Of a stretch of 64,000 nt of DNA, positions 51,533 to 60,259 are shown piece after piece. Under the pieces are notes generated by a model. That model did no database searches, was not told where the DNA came from, and worked only from the letters and a program-made list of their open reading frames with translations. Position 1 is the first letter of the stretch. Each line of letters starts with the position of its first letter. The translations under genes were made by a program, and so were the position numbers. The DNA comes from Natronosporangium sp035305625 (lineage in GTDB: Bacteria; Actinomycetota; Actinomycetes; Mycobacteriales; Micromonosporaceae), in NCBI GenBank assembly GCA_963809545.1, contig CAWEKD010000006.1, positions 62,001-126,000 of the forward strand, given 5' to 3'.

Positions 51533-53115
51533 CCACCCCTGCCCGGCGCCGACGCCGTAATCTGCTCGATCTGGACCCCGCCCTGGTTCGCCGGGCCCGT
51601 ACCCTGGCCCGTCGGGCCGGCCGGCCGGTGGTGGAGTTGGCGCGCGCCCACACCACGGTGTCGGTGGAGCGGGCGGTGCTGCGGCTGGCCGGTTTGACCG
51701 GCGCGGACGCCGAAGGCACCCCGTGGGTGAACCGGTTGGTGGACGCGGTGGCGGACCAGGTGGGGCTCGCGCACGGGGTGGCGGTGCCGGTGTTCGACGC
51801 GCTGCGCCGCGAGCAGGCCGGTGACTTGACGGAGCTGGCGCACAAAGCCGCCACCGGGTCGGTGACGTTCCGGCTCCCGACCGGGCGCGACGCCACCGCC
51901 GCCCGCCGGGCCGCCCGCACCGCGGTGGGCGCGGGGATTCGGCGGATCGACCGGCGCCGGGCGGAACGGGACCGGCTGATTCAACGCTACGGCGACCCGC
52001 AGCAGCGGCCGTGGCTGTATCTGATCGTGGCCACCGGGGACATCTACGAGGACATCGAACAGGCCAAGGCGGCCGCCCGGGCCGGCGCGGACATCATCGC
52101 GGTGATCCGTTCCACCGGTCAGTCGCTGCTGGACTATGTGCCGGAGGGGGCGACCCGGCAGGGGTACGCCGGCACCTACGCCACCCAGGAGAACTTCCGG
52201 TTGATGCGGGCCGCGTTGGACGAGACCAGCCGGCAGCTTCGTCGCTACATCCGGTTGACCAACTACGCCTCCGGGTTGTGCATGCCGGAGATGGCGGTGC
52301 TGGCCGGGCTGGAGCGGCTGGACATGATGCTGAACGACTCCATGTACGGCATCCTGTTCCGGGACATCAACCCGATCCGCACCTTCGTGGACCAGCGGTT
52401 CTCCCGCCAGGTCCACGCCCGGGCCGGGATCATCATCAACACCGGGGAGGACAACTACCTCACCACCGCCGACGCGGTGGCCGACGCCCACACCGTGACC
52501 GTGTCCCAGCTGCTCAACGAGTACTTCGCCCACGAGGCGGGGCTGCCGGACAGCCAGCTGGGGCTGGGGCACGCGTTCGAGATCGACCCGGACCTGCCGG
52601 ACTCGTTCCGGCTGGAGTTGGCGCACGCGCTGCTGGCCCGGGAGCTGTTCCCGCGGGCGCCGTTGAAGTGGATGCCGCCGACGCGGTACATGACCGGGGA
52701 CGTGTTCCGGGGCAACCTGCTGGACGGGTTCTTCAACCTGTGCGGCGTGATGACCCGCCAGGACATTCTGCTGGTGGGGATGATGACCGAGGCCGTGGTC
52801 ACCCCGTGGCTGTCCGACCGGGACATCGCCCTGCAGAACATCCAGTACGTGCGCAACGCCGCCGGCCGGCTGCATGAAGATTTCGTGCCCGCCCCCGGCG
52901 GGTTCATTCAGAAACGAGCCCACCAGGTGCTCACCGAGGCGGTGGCGCTGCTGGAGCGGATCGTCGACGACGGCCTGCTGACCGCGATCGCCGAGGGCAC
53001 GTTCGGGATCATGAAGCGCCCCGCGGACCGGGGCAAGGGCTTGGACGGGGTGGTCCGCCGGGCCGACGACTACTACAACCCCGCGATCGAGATCCTGGAA
53101 GCCACCGGCGCATGA
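51529..53115 (+). CDS. kamD: Lysine 5,6-aminomutase alpha subunit
   Basis: The protein of 528 residues matches KamD: a basic N-terminus (LLDLDPALVRRARTLARRAGRPVVELARAHTT), the large TIM-barrel part with GDIYEDIEQAKAAARAGADIIAVIRSTGQSLLDYVPEG near residues 170-210, and a NDSMYGILFRDINPIRTFVDQRF segment near 268. With KamE it moves the amino group of beta-lysine from carbon 6 to carbon 5 using adenosylcobalamin and PLP. GTG start at 51529 overlaps the amidohydrolase stop, and the end overlaps kamE (ATGA). No KamB/KamC-type reactivase is in the window. Confidence 0.9.
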   Translation: MTTPARRRRRNLLDLDPALVRRARTLARRAGRPVVELARAHTTVSVERAVLRLAGLTGADAEGTPWVNRLVDAVADQVGLAHGVAVPVFDALRREQAGDLTELAHKAATGSVTFRLPTGRDATAARRAARTAVGAGIRRIDRRRAERDRLIQRYGDPQQRPWLYLIVATGDIYEDIEQAKAAARAGADIIAVIRSTGQSLLDYVPEGATRQGYAGTYATQENFRLMRAALDETSRQLRRYIRLTNYASGLCMPEMAVLAGLERLDMMLNDSMYGILFRDINPIRTFVDQRFSRQVHARAGIIINTGEDNYLTTADAVADAHTVTVSQLLNEYFAHEAGLPDSQLGLGHAFEIDPDLPDSFRLELAHALLARELFPRAPLKWMPPTRYMTGDVFRGNLLDGFFNLCGVMTRQDILLVGMMTEAVVTPWLSDRDIALQNIQYVRNAAGRLHEDFVPAPGGFIQKRAHQVLTEAVALLERIVDDGLLTAIAEGTFGIMKRPADRGKGLDGVVRRADDYYNPAIEILEATGA

Positions 53116-53891
53116 CCGGCGGGACGGGACAGGAGGGAGCCGACACCGTGGCAGACAACCGGATCGTGCGCCCCTACGGTGACACCACCGGGGACGGGAT
53201 GGTGCAGCTGTCGTTCACGCTGCCGCTGCCGCACGACGCCCGGGCCGAGGCCGCAGCCCGGCAACTGGCCAACAAGATGGGCATCGACCCGGCGATGGTG
53301 GTACACAGCCGATCGATCGGCGACGGGTTCACGTTCTTCATCGTCTACGGGCAGGTCAATCACCTGGTGGACCTGTCCGAGGTGACGGTCCGGGAGCGGG
53401 AGTACCCGCTGCTGAGTGCCCGAGAGGTCAACACGGCGGTGCGGCGGCTGCTGCGGCGCAAACTGTCGGTGGTCGGCGCCTGCATCGGCACCGACGCCCA
53501 CACCGTCGGTATCGACGCCATCCTCAACCTCAAGGGCGTGGCGGGGGAGAAGGGGCTGGAGTACTACCGGGAGCTGAAGGTCACCAACCTGGGCGCCCAG
53601 GTGAGCGTGCCGCAACTGCTGGAGGCGGCCCAGCGGGAGAAGGCCGACGCGGTGCTGGTGTCCCAGGTGGTCACCCAACGGGACGCCCACATCCACAACG
53701 TCCGGGAGCTGGCGGCGGCGTTCCGCGAGGCCTACCCGGACGGCCGGCGGCCGCTGCTGATCGCCGGTGGTCCCCGGTTTGACGAGACCCAGGCCGAGGA
53801 GTTGGGAGTGGACCGGATCTTCGGCCGGGGCACCACCCCCAGCGAGGTGGCCAGCTATCTGGTGTACGCACTGTCGAAGGGAAGGGCATGA
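53112..53891 (+). CDS. kamE: Lysine 5,6-aminomutase beta (cobalamin) subunit
   Basis: The protein of 259 residues has the small cobalamin-binding domain. GTDAHTVGIDAIL near residue 135 contains DxHxxG, whose His is the lower axial ligand of B12. A PLP-linking Lys is expected from family knowledge, near residue 144 in the clostridial enzyme, but cannot be picked out with certainty here. It forms the active complex with KamD. The ATG overlaps the kamD stop and the stop overlaps the kal start by four bases, giving tight coupling of three genes. Confidence 0.92.
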   Translation: MTGGTGQEGADTVADNRIVRPYGDTTGDGMVQLSFTLPLPHDARAEAAARQLANKMGIDPAMVVHSRSIGDGFTFFIVYGQVNHLVDLSEVTVREREYPLLSAREVNTAVRRLLRRKLSVVGACIGTDAHTVGIDAILNLKGVAGEKGLEYYRELKVTNLGAQVSVPQLLEAAQREKADAVLVSQVVTQRDAHIHNVRELAAAFREAYPDGRRPLLIAGGPRFDETQAEELGVDRIFGRGTTPSEVASYLVYALSKGRA

Positions 53892-54277
53892 GCGGAACCG
53901 ATCCACGGCTGGGGCTGGTGGTCACGCACCGGCGGTACGTGCCGTACTCCCACGCCCACTACGGCGGCAACCTGGTCGACGGCGCCTACGCCCTGGGCCT
54001 GTTCGGAGACGTGGCCACGGAGGTGTGTATCCGCACCGACAGCGACGAGGGGCTGCTGGCCGGATACTCCGAGATCAAGTTCCTGGCCCCGATCCGGGCG
54101 GGGGACGTGGTGGAGGTGACCGGCGAGGTGGTCCGGGTCGGTACCCGCAGCCGGACCCTGCAGCTGCGCTGCCTGGTGGTGTGCCGCTCCCGGCCGGACC
54201 GTTCCCCGTCGGCGGCGGAGGTGCTTGATCCGCCGGTGGAGGCGGTCACCGCGACCGCCACGGTGGTGGTGCCGTAG
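53888..54277 (+). CDS. kal: 3-aminobutyryl-CoA ammonia-lyase
   Basis: The protein of 129 residues is a single hotdog-fold domain (RYVPYSHAHYGGNLVDGAYALGLFGDVATEVCIRTD, then EIKFLAPIRAGDVVEVTGEVV). Kal removes ammonia from 3-aminobutyryl-CoA to give crotonyl-CoA at the end of the lysine pathway. It is the last gene in the kdd-kamDE-kal set and is coupled to kamE by an ATGA overlap. The product crotonyl-CoA could enter beta-oxidation enzymes elsewhere in the genome. Confidence 0.88.
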   Translation: MSGTDPRLGLVVTHRRYVPYSHAHYGGNLVDGAYALGLFGDVATEVCIRTDSDEGLLAGYSEIKFLAPIRAGDVVEVTGEVVRVGTRSRTLQLRCLVVCRSRPDRSPSAAEVLDPPVEAVTATATVVVP

Positions 54278-54661
54278 GCTGAGGTCCGTAACCTGAACGA
54301 GGGGTCCGGTGCGGCACCCCCATCCCCCGGCACAATTCCGGCCGTTACCGTCAGAGTGGAACCAATGGACCAGATGGTGCGGACGGGCGCTTGCCACCGC
54401 CGGGGGTGAGGGCGTACCGTCAAGGACTCCGGCAGACGGCGGCTGGTGCTCAGTGATGCCCAGCGGAGGCCGGCGCGGTCAGTAGACAACGGCGTGGCGC
54501 GCCACCGGTCACGGCGGCGGGGCACGACGGTCCGAAGGCCGCGCCCAGGCACCAGCCGTGTGGCGTGGGGCGTGGCCCGCTACGGCGGGTCGCGCCCCTC
54601 GTGCCTTCGGGCGTGACCAGGTTCGCAGCGGCTTTTCAGGTTCGTGCGGCAGGGTGGGGGT
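54278..54661. other. Intergenic region upstream of lnt
   Basis: About 384 bases with no credible gene on either strand. It contains several GC-rich inverted repeats, including GGGGCG/CGCCCC at about 54567-54598 enclosing GCCCG/CGGGT. It may carry the lnt promoter and a structured leader; nothing specific such as RNase P RNA or a known riboswitch was recognised. Confidence 0.4.
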
Positions 54662-56368
54662 GTGGACGACAGCGCGGTGGCGCCGGCCAGCGTGTCGCAG
54701 CCGGCGCCCGGTGGTGATCGGGCCGCTCCCGGCCCCGTCGACTCCCCCACAGCGGCGCCGGTGCCGCTGCCGTGGGCGATGCTCGCCGCCGTCGGCGCTG
54801 GCGCGACCCAGCTGGTGGCCTTCCCGCCGTACGACCAGTGGTGGGCGGCCCCCGTCGGGGTGGCGTTGCTGGCGGTGGCGGTGCACCGACGACGCCCGCG
54901 GGTCGGGGCTCTCCTGGGGGCGCTCGCCGGCCTGGCGTTGTTCGTGCCGCTGCTGAGCTGGGCCAACCTCCAGGTCGGCAATCTGCCCTGGCTGTTGTTG
55001 GCCGGGCTGCAGGCCAGCTTCGTGGCGGTGCTGGGCGCGGCGGCCGCCTTCCTGTCGCCGCTGATCGACCGGTGGCCGGCGGTCTGGCCGCTGGCCACCA
55101 GCCTGCTGTGGGTGGGGCAGGAGGCGCTGCGCTCCCGGATCCCGTTCGGCGGGTTCCCCTGGGGGCGATTGGCGTTCAGCCAGACCGAAGGGCCGCTGCT
55201 GGGCTTGGCCGCGCTGGGCGGGGCGCCGCTGGTCTCCGCCGCGGTGGCGCTCGCGGGTGGGGTGCTGGCCGCGCTCGGCTGGGCGGGGGTGGCGCGGCTG
55301 GCCGGGGGCCGGCCCCGGACCCCCCTCCGGATGCGGTGGGGGTGGTCGGTGGCCTGGCTGGCGGTGGTGGCCGGGACCGTCGGCGTGGGGATGGTGCCCC
55401 TGACCGTCACCACCACCCCGACCGGGCCGACGGTGACGGTGGCGATCGTCCAAGGCAACGTGCCCCGGCTGGGGTTGGACTTCAACGCCCAGCGCCGGGC
55501 GGTGCTGGACAACCACGTCACCGCCACGGTCCGCCTGGCCGACCAGGTGCGCGCCGGCCAGGCCCCGGCGCCGGACCTGGTGGTGTGGCCGGAGAACGCC
55601 AGCGACATCGACCCGCTGGCCAACCCGGACGCGGCCGAAGCGATCAGCCACGCCGCGGACACCATCGGGGCCCCGATCCTGGTCGGGGCGCTGGTGCGGG
55701 ACGCGGCCGCCGACGAGATCCGCAACGTGGGCCTGGTCTGGCAGCCAGGGCAGGGCCCCGGCCCGATGTACGCCAAACGCCACCCGGTGCCGTTCGCCGA
55801 GTACCTGCCGCTGGAGTCGGTGGTGTACCCGATCGCTCGGGCGATCACCGCGGAAGTGGACCGGGTGGCCGGGTTCACCCCGGGGACGTTCCCGGGGTCC
55901 TCCCGCTCGGCCCGGCCCAGGTCGGGCAACGTGATCTGTTTCGAGGTGGCCTACGACGGGTTGGTCCGGGACACCGTCACCAGCGGTGGGCAGCTGCTGG
56001 CGGTGCAGACCAACAACGCCACCTTCAACGAAGCCGAGGCGCGCCAGCAGCTGGCCATGGTGCGGCTCCGGGCGGTCGAGCACGGTCGGTGGTCGGTGAT
56101 GGCCTCCACCGTCGGGGTGTCCGGGTTCGTTTCACCGGATGGCCGGGTTCATCACGCGACGGGGTTCTTCACCCAGGAGATCCCGGTGCGTACCCTGGGG
56201 CTGTCGGACCACCGCACTGTGGCCACTACGGTCGGCTGGTGGCCGGAGCTGGTGCTTACGGCGGGCGCCGGAGTGGGACTGGCGTACCGGCTCTGGCCGC
56301 AGTGGAACCTAGCCCGGATCCGGTCCGGCCGCGGGCGCACCGCACCGGTGCGACTTAGACGAGAATGA
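54662..56368 (+). CDS. lnt: Apolipoprotein N-acyltransferase
   Basis: The protein of 568 residues has an N-terminal membrane part of about seven helices (residues about 35-240) and a nitrilase-type domain. The catalytic triad is visible: Glu in VVWPENASD near residue 310, Lys in YAKRHPVPFAEYLP near 372 and Cys in NVICFEVAYDG near 424. Lnt adds the third acyl chain to lipoproteins. Two lipoprotein substrates (36681 and 38880 genes) are in this window. The GTG at 54662 gives MDDSAVAPAS; a longer frame from 54644 is less likely. It is followed 11 bases later by the polyprenol mannose synthase gene. Confidence 0.92.
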   Translation: MDDSAVAPASVSQPAPGGDRAAPGPVDSPTAAPVPLPWAMLAAVGAGATQLVAFPPYDQWWAAPVGVALLAVAVHRRRPRVGALLGALAGLALFVPLLSWANLQVGNLPWLLLAGLQASFVAVLGAAAAFLSPLIDRWPAVWPLATSLLWVGQEALRSRIPFGGFPWGRLAFSQTEGPLLGLAALGGAPLVSAAVALAGGVLAALGWAGVARLAGGRPRTPLRMRWGWSVAWLAVVAGTVGVGMVPLTVTTTPTGPTVTVAIVQGNVPRLGLDFNAQRRAVLDNHVTATVRLADQVRAGQAPAPDLVVWPENASDIDPLANPDAAEAISHAADTIGAPILVGALVRDAAADEIRNVGLVWQPGQGPGPMYAKRHPVPFAEYLPLESVVYPIARAITAEVDRVAGFTPGTFPGSSRSARPRSGNVICFEVAYDGLVRDTVTSGGQLLAVQTNNATFNEAEARQQLAMVRLRAVEHGRWSVMASTVGVSGFVSPDGRVHHATGFFTQEIPVRTLGLSDHRTVATTVGWWPELVLTAGAGVGLAYRLWPQWNLARIRSGRGRTAPVRLRRE

Positions 56369-56379
56369 CGAGGATCTGA

Positions 56380-57159
56380 ATGACAACCGACCAACCCACG
56401 ACGGGGGCAGAGGTGGGGCGGGTACTGGTGGTGATCCCCACCTACAACGAGGCCGACAACCTTCGGATGATCACCGGCCGAGTGCGGGCCTCGGTGCCGG
56501 AGGCCGAGATCCTGGTGGTGGACGACGCCAGCCCGGACGGCACCGGCGCGCTGGCGGAGGAGCTGGCCGCCCGTGACCCCCACCTCCACGTCCTGCACCG
56601 CTCCGGCAAGCAGGGGCTGGGCGCGGCCTATGTGGCCGGATTCCGGTGGGCGCAGCAGCGCGGCTACGACGTGGTGGTGGAGATGGACGCCGACGGCTCC
56701 CACGCCCCCGAACAGCTGCCCCGGCTGCTGACCGCCCTGGCGGATGCGGACGTGGTGCTCGGCTCCCGGTGGGTGCCGGGCGGGAAGGTGGTCAACTGGC
56801 CCTGGCGGCGGATGGTGCTGTCCCGGGGCGGCAATCTGTACGTCCGACTGGTGCTCGGGGTACCGTTCCGAGACGCCACCGGCGGCTACCGGGCCTATCG
56901 GATGCCCGTCCTGGACAAGATCGACATCGACTCGGTGGTGTCGCAGGGTTACTGTTTTCAGGTAGACCTCGCCTGGCGTGCCCACCGGCATGGACTACGG
57001 GTGGTGGAGGTGCCGATCACCTTCACCGAGCGGCAGCACGGGCAGAGCAAGATGAGTTCCGCGATCGTCCGGGAGGCGCTGTGGCGAGTCACCCTCTGGG
57101 GACTGCAAGCCCGATGGGCGGGGCTCACCCGCCGGTTCCGCCGCAGTCGGCTGGCCTGA
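56380..57159 (+). CDS. ppm1: Polyprenol monophosphomannose synthase (GT2)
   Basis: The protein of 259 residues is a GT-A glycosyltransferase: VLVVIPTYNEADNL near residue 15, VVDDASPDGTG near 50, EMDADGSHAPEQLPRLL near 105 (DxD metal motif), and a GSRWVPGGKVVNWPWRRMVLSRGG segment. It transfers mannose from GDP-mannose to polyprenyl phosphate for cell-envelope glycans. In M. tuberculosis this domain is fused to Lnt; here the two are separate adjacent genes. The 3' end overlaps fxsA by 46 bases. Confidence 0.92.
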   Translation: MTTDQPTTGAEVGRVLVVIPTYNEADNLRMITGRVRASVPEAEILVVDDASPDGTGALAEELAARDPHLHVLHRSGKQGLGAAYVAGFRWAQQRGYDVVVEMDADGSHAPEQLPRLLTALADADVVLGSRWVPGGKVVNWPWRRMVLSRGGNLYVRLVLGVPFRDATGGYRAYRMPVLDKIDIDSVVSQGYCFQVDLAWRAHRHGLRVVEVPITFTERQHGQSKMSSAIVREALWRVTLWGLQARWAGLTRRFRRSRLA

Positions 57160-57650
57160 GCCCCCGTCGCCTGCTCGGCCTCCTGGCCACCGCCCTGCTA
57201 CTGGTGGCGGAAGTACTGGTGTTTGTCGAGCTGGCCGGCTGGATCGGCCCCGGCTGGACGGTGCTGACAGTGGTCATGGTCAGCCTGCTCGGGGCGTGGC
57301 TGCTGGCGCGGGAAGGGCTCCGGGCGTGGCGGGGGTTCCGGTCGGCGTTGCTGACCGGACAACCTCCCGGCCCCCGGGTCACCGACGGCCTGGTCGGGCT
57401 GCTGGGGGCGCTGCTGCTGGCCGTGCCCGGGTTGATCAGTGGCGTGATCGGGGCGCTGCTGCTCCTCCCACCGGGGCGGCACCTGGCGCGCCAGCGGGTG
57501 CAGGCGTCGATCGAGCGCCGGGTGCGCTATCCGCAGTACGTGTTCGGCCCCCGCCGGGTGCGGGTCCAGCCCACGTCCCCGGCGGGGGCGTCCGACTCCG
57601 GTGAGGTCATCGAAGGTGAGATCGTCGACGAGCCAGGGCCCGGTCGCTGA
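57114..57650 (+). CDS. fxsA: FxsA-family membrane protein
   Basis: The protein of 178 residues has an N-terminal cytosolic lead, three to four membrane helices (RRLLGLLATALLLVAEVLVFV, WTVLTVVMVSLLGAWLLA, LVGLLGALLLAVPGLISGV) and an acidic C-terminal tail. FxsA proteins are inner-membrane proteins of unclear function, linked to F-plasmid exclusion in E. coli. ATG at 57114 lies inside the end of the mannose synthase gene; a later GTG at 57206 would lose the first helix. It is probably translationally linked to its neighbour. Confidence 0.82.
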   Translation: MGGAHPPVPPQSAGLSPRRLLGLLATALLLVAEVLVFVELAGWIGPGWTVLTVVMVSLLGAWLLAREGLRAWRGFRSALLTGQPPGPRVTDGLVGLLGALLLAVPGLISGVIGALLLLPPGRHLARQRVQASIERRVRYPQYVFGPRRVRVQPTSPAGASDSGEVIEGEIVDEPGPGR

Positions 57651-57676
57651 GGCCCGGGCCGGTCGTTCTCCCCGAG

Positions 57677-58039
57677 TCAGGAAGAGGAGGACTGCTCCTC
57701 GGTCTGTCCCCGGCGAGCCCGCAGCTCCGCCAGCCGCTCGTTGAGGATCTCCTCCAGCTCCTCCAGCGTCCGCCGCTCCAACAGCATGTCCCAGTGGGTC
57801 CGCGGCGGCTTGACCTTCTTCTGCTCCGGCGGGGCGCCGTCGACCAGCTGGGCGGTGGTGCCGTCGTACTTGCATTCCCAGGTCGATGGCACCTCAGCGT
57901 CCACGGCGAACGGCACCTCGATCAGGTGCCCCTGGGGACACCGGTACTGACGGGTCTGCCGTGGCGCCAGCTCGGTGTTGCGGTCGGATTCATAACTAAC
58001 GGCACCTAACCGGCTTCCACGCAGCATCCGTTCGCCCAT
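57677..58039 (-). CDS. rbpA: RNA polymerase-binding protein RbpA
   Basis: The protein of 120 residues matches RbpA: a disordered N-terminal tail, a core with Cys-His pair (YRCPQGHLIEVPFAVDAEVPSTWECKYDGTTAQLV) that would hold zinc, and a C-terminal sigma-interacting helix (RTHWDMLLERRTLEELEEILNERL). It stabilises open complexes with sigma-A-type factors. GGAGGAGAGAG lies upstream of the ATG. It is convergent with fxsA. Confidence 0.95.
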   Translation of the reverse strand: MGERMLRGSRLGAVSYESDRNTELAPRQTRQYRCPQGHLIEVPFAVDAEVPSTWECKYDGTTAQLVDGAPPEQKKVKPPRTHWDMLLERRTLEELEEILNERLAELRARRGQTEEQSSSS

Positions 58040-58208
58040 GATCAGCTCTCTCCTCCGTCGTGCGATCGCTCTCGGTAGACACGGCCTTATCTGGTACCCC
58101 AGTCCGCGCCCTCTGCGACGTTACGAGCGTAGCCGGGATCATCGAGCCGCAGCGAACCGCACCACCCAGGAGCCGGATATAACCGGACAAGTTGCGTGAA
58201 AGCGACAG

Positions 58209-58871
58209 TCACAGCCGGGGGAGGTCCGGATCCCCCCGCCGCGGCCGTTGCGGGGACGGATTACGTGCCGGAAACAGCGCCCGGAACTTCGACGGCGCCG
58301 GCGGCGGCCCCTCCAACACCTGCAGCTCCGGCCGGTGCCGCCGGATCTCCGCCGCCACCGCCGACAGCGGCGCCGACACCATGGAGGCGGGGATACCGAT
58401 CACCGGCTGCTTCAACAACGTCCGCCAGGCCACCAGTAGCCGCCACCCCCACCGATCAGAGCGGGCCCGGTGAAACTCCTCCGGATCGGTCAACACGACC
58501 TCCAGCATCCGTTCCGCCAGGCTGCCCCGACCGATCTCCCGCTTCCGCACCACCGTGATCTCTTCCCACCGGATCCGCCCCGCGGGGATCAAGGCGGTGC
58601 GGTCGACGAGCCCGTGCCGGTCGATCACCAAGGTGGCGCCGGGCCGGAAGGTGCGCGCCAACAACACCAGCACCGACGGGATCAGCAGCACAATGCCGAA
58701 CCAGCCGATCCCTTTCATCACCGTCGAGCCGTACTGCGCCGGGATCCACAAGATCGCTATCGCCAGCAGACAGGTCCCGACCAGAACCAACAACCGCAGC
58801 CGCGGCGGGCCGTAACTCGTCTGGTCATGACCCGATGGCACCTCATCGGGCGGTGGGGGAGATACGGACAT
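58209..58871 (-). CDS. PH-domain-like membrane protein
   Basis: The protein of 220 residues has a Pro-rich N-terminus, two membrane helices near residues 28-68 (LLVLVGTCLLAIAILWIP and IGWFGIVLLIPSVLVLLAR), then a PH-like cytosolic domain with LVIDRHGLVDRTALIPAGRIRWEEITVVRKRE. The family (YcxB/STM3941-like) has unknown function. The ATG at 58871 is fixed by TACGGT six bases upstream. The C-terminal tail is Arg/Pro-rich. Confidence 0.75.
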   Translation of the reverse strand: MSVSPPPPDEVPSGHDQTSYGPPRLRLLVLVGTCLLAIAILWIPAQYGSTVMKGIGWFGIVLLIPSVLVLLARTFRPGATLVIDRHGLVDRTALIPAGRIRWEEITVVRKREIGRGSLAERMLEVVLTDPEEFHRARSDRWGWRLLVAWRTLLKQPVIGIPASMVSAPLSAVAAEIRRHRPELQVLEGPPPAPSKFRALFPARNPSPQRPRRGDPDLPRL

Positions 58872-58877
58872 GCTTCG

Positions 58878-58883
58878 ACCGTA
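58878..58883 (-). promoter_or_regulatory. -10 element of PH-like gene (leaderless)
   Basis: TACGGT on the minus strand lies six bases before the ATG at 58871. Confidence 0.4.
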
Positions 58884-58927
58884 CCGCCCCCACCGCCCTG
58901 ACGCATCTGCCCGGGCGCCCGCTTCAG

Positions 58928-59719
58928 TCAGCTGCCGGCGGCCTCGGCCGCTTCCGGGGCGACTTGTGCCGCCGCCCCGCTCAGCTCCGCCAGCCGCGCC
59001 TCCACCTCCGCCAACTCGCTCCGCAGCACCTCGGCCCGCTGCTGAGCCTCCGCCAACTCCGCGGCGACGATCTGCTCCACCGCCTCCTGCACCCCGGGCA
59101 CGTCCAGCATCGCCACCATCTGCAGCGCCTCCGTCGGGCGCACCAGGTACGGCTTGGCCAACACCCGGCTGCCCTGCGACGCCGCGACCGTCCACTCGCC
59201 AGCCTCGTAGGCCAGCGTCACCGTCAACGCCGGCGGCGGCTTCGGCTTACCGCTCTTACCGGATCGGGTCCGGCGCGCCGGCTTCGCCCCGGTGCTGTCC
59301 GCCTTGGTGCTGTCAGCCTTGGCGCTGTCCGCCTTGGCCGGGCCGGTCGCCGCACCGTCCGCCTTCCCGCCGCCCGCAGCACCGGTAGCGTCCGGACTCG
59401 GGGAGGCGGAGCTCGCCGACCGCGGCTCCGGCACCGCCGAGGTCGACGCCCCGGCGGTCCGCGGCGACCGCCCCTTCGGCGGAATCGCCAGATCAGCCGG
59501 GGCGAACGGCAGCTCATCCCGACCGAACCGGACCACCAGCCACTCGTCACTGACGCTCGGGTCACCGAGGGACACCACCTGCCCCACCTGCCCGGCGATC
59601 TGTCCGGCCTGGGGGGTGAATACGACTTTGGGCTTACGCCCCGCGGTCAGAGCAGCCCGGATCTCCTCGATCTCGGCGGGGGACAGACCGCGGGCGGGAG
59701 CCGCGTGCGTGGACATCAT
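58928..59719 (-). CDS. Conserved hypothetical protein with Lys/Ala linker
   Basis: The protein of 263 residues has a conserved N-terminal domain (SPAEIEEIRAALTAGRKPKVVFTPQAGQIAGQVGQVV..., about residues 10-75), an Ala/Asp/Ser/Lys-rich linker (about 85-150) and a C-terminal domain with VTLAYEAGEWTVAA and a Glu/Ala-rich helix. The linker holds a 15-base tandem repeat. It is basic in the middle and acidic at the end, so it may bind nucleic acid, but no family function is known. GGAGGCG lies just before ATGATG (59719/59716). Confidence 0.65.
   Translation of the reverse strand: MMSTHAAPARGLSPAEIEEIRAALTAGRKPKVVFTPQAGQIAGQVGQVVSLGDPSVSDEWLVVRFGRDELPFAPADLAIPPKGRSPRTAGASTSAVPEPRSASSASPSPDATGAAGGGKADGAATGPAKADSAKADSTKADSTGAKPARRTRSGKSGKPKPPPALTVTLAYEAGEWTVAASQGSRVLAKPYLVRPTEALQMVAMLDVPGVQEAVEQIVAAELAEAQQRAEVLRSELAEVEARLAELSGAAAQVAPEAAEAAGS
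59291..59335. repeat. 15-bp tandem repeat, three units, in hypothetical gene
   Basis: Three 15-base units in register, plus-strand GGTGCTGTCCGCCTT with one or two changes each, encode a KADS(T/A) repeat in the linker of the hypothetical protein at 58928-59719. Copy number may vary between strains. Confidence 0.75.
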
Positions 59720-59818
59720 CGCCTCCGTACGAATGTGCGTATGCTCGGTCGAGCCCGTTCCTACCAGAGCCGCCTGACAGCCCGACGGGCCCACCCCACC
59801 GGTCGACACCCCGCGCGG

Positions 59819-59824
59819 TACGGT
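59819..59824 (+). promoter_or_regulatory. -10 element of cupin gene (leaderless)
   Basis: TACGGT lies six bases before the ATG at 59831. Confidence 0.4.
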
Positions 59825-59830
59825 CAGCGT

Positions 59831-60196
59831 ATGCCCACTCTGATCAGTTCACCCACCCGCATCGACGCCGCCGGCACTCTGCCCAAGACCATCGAGGAGT
59901 ACGTCGGGCGGGTCAACACCGACACCCCGCAGATCAGCATCGCCCGCATGGTGAGCCCCGCCGGGTGGCGGGAACCGGGGCAGCGACCGGAGTTCGAGGA
60001 GTGGTCCCTGGTGCTGCGCGGCACCCTGGTGGTCGAACATGAAGGTGGTCGGCTGGAGGTGACCGCCGGGCAGGCGGTCCGGGTGGCGGCCGGGGAGTGG
60101 GTGCGTTACCAAACCCCGTACGAGGGCGGCGCGGAGTACGTGTCGGTGTGCCTACCGGCGTTCTCACCGGAGACCGTCCACCGCGATCCCGAGTGA
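59831..60196 (+). CDS. Cupin-domain protein
   Basis: The protein of 121 residues is one cupin barrel: EEWSLVLRGTLVVEHEGGRLEVTAGQAVRVAAGEWVRYQTP. The usual His metal ligands of motif 1 are largely replaced (EFEEWSLVL), so metal binding is doubtful and a ligand-binding or regulatory role is possible. Transcription is probably leaderless. A short hairpin follows the stop. Confidence 0.82.
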   Translation: MPTLISSPTRIDAAGTLPKTIEEYVGRVNTDTPQISIARMVSPAGWREPGQRPEFEEWSLVLRGTLVVEHEGGRLEVTAGQAVRVAAGEWVRYQTPYEGGAEYVSVCLPAFSPETVHRDPE

Positions 60197-60213
60197 GTGG
60201 GTCGACGGCCGTA

Positions 60214-60230
60214 CCGCCCCGTCAGGGCGG
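60214..60230 (+). terminator. Hairpin after cupin gene
   Basis: CCGCCC-CGTCA-GGGCGG forms a 6-bp stem 17 bases after the cupin stop. No T-run. Confidence 0.45.
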
Positions 60231-60259
60231 ACGATGTTCCACCACATCGGTCCGGCATC

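Noticed and set aside
54278..54661. RNase P RNA or 6C RNA candidate
   Set aside because: The conserved RNase P core segments are absent and the C-rich runs do not form the two expected hairpins.
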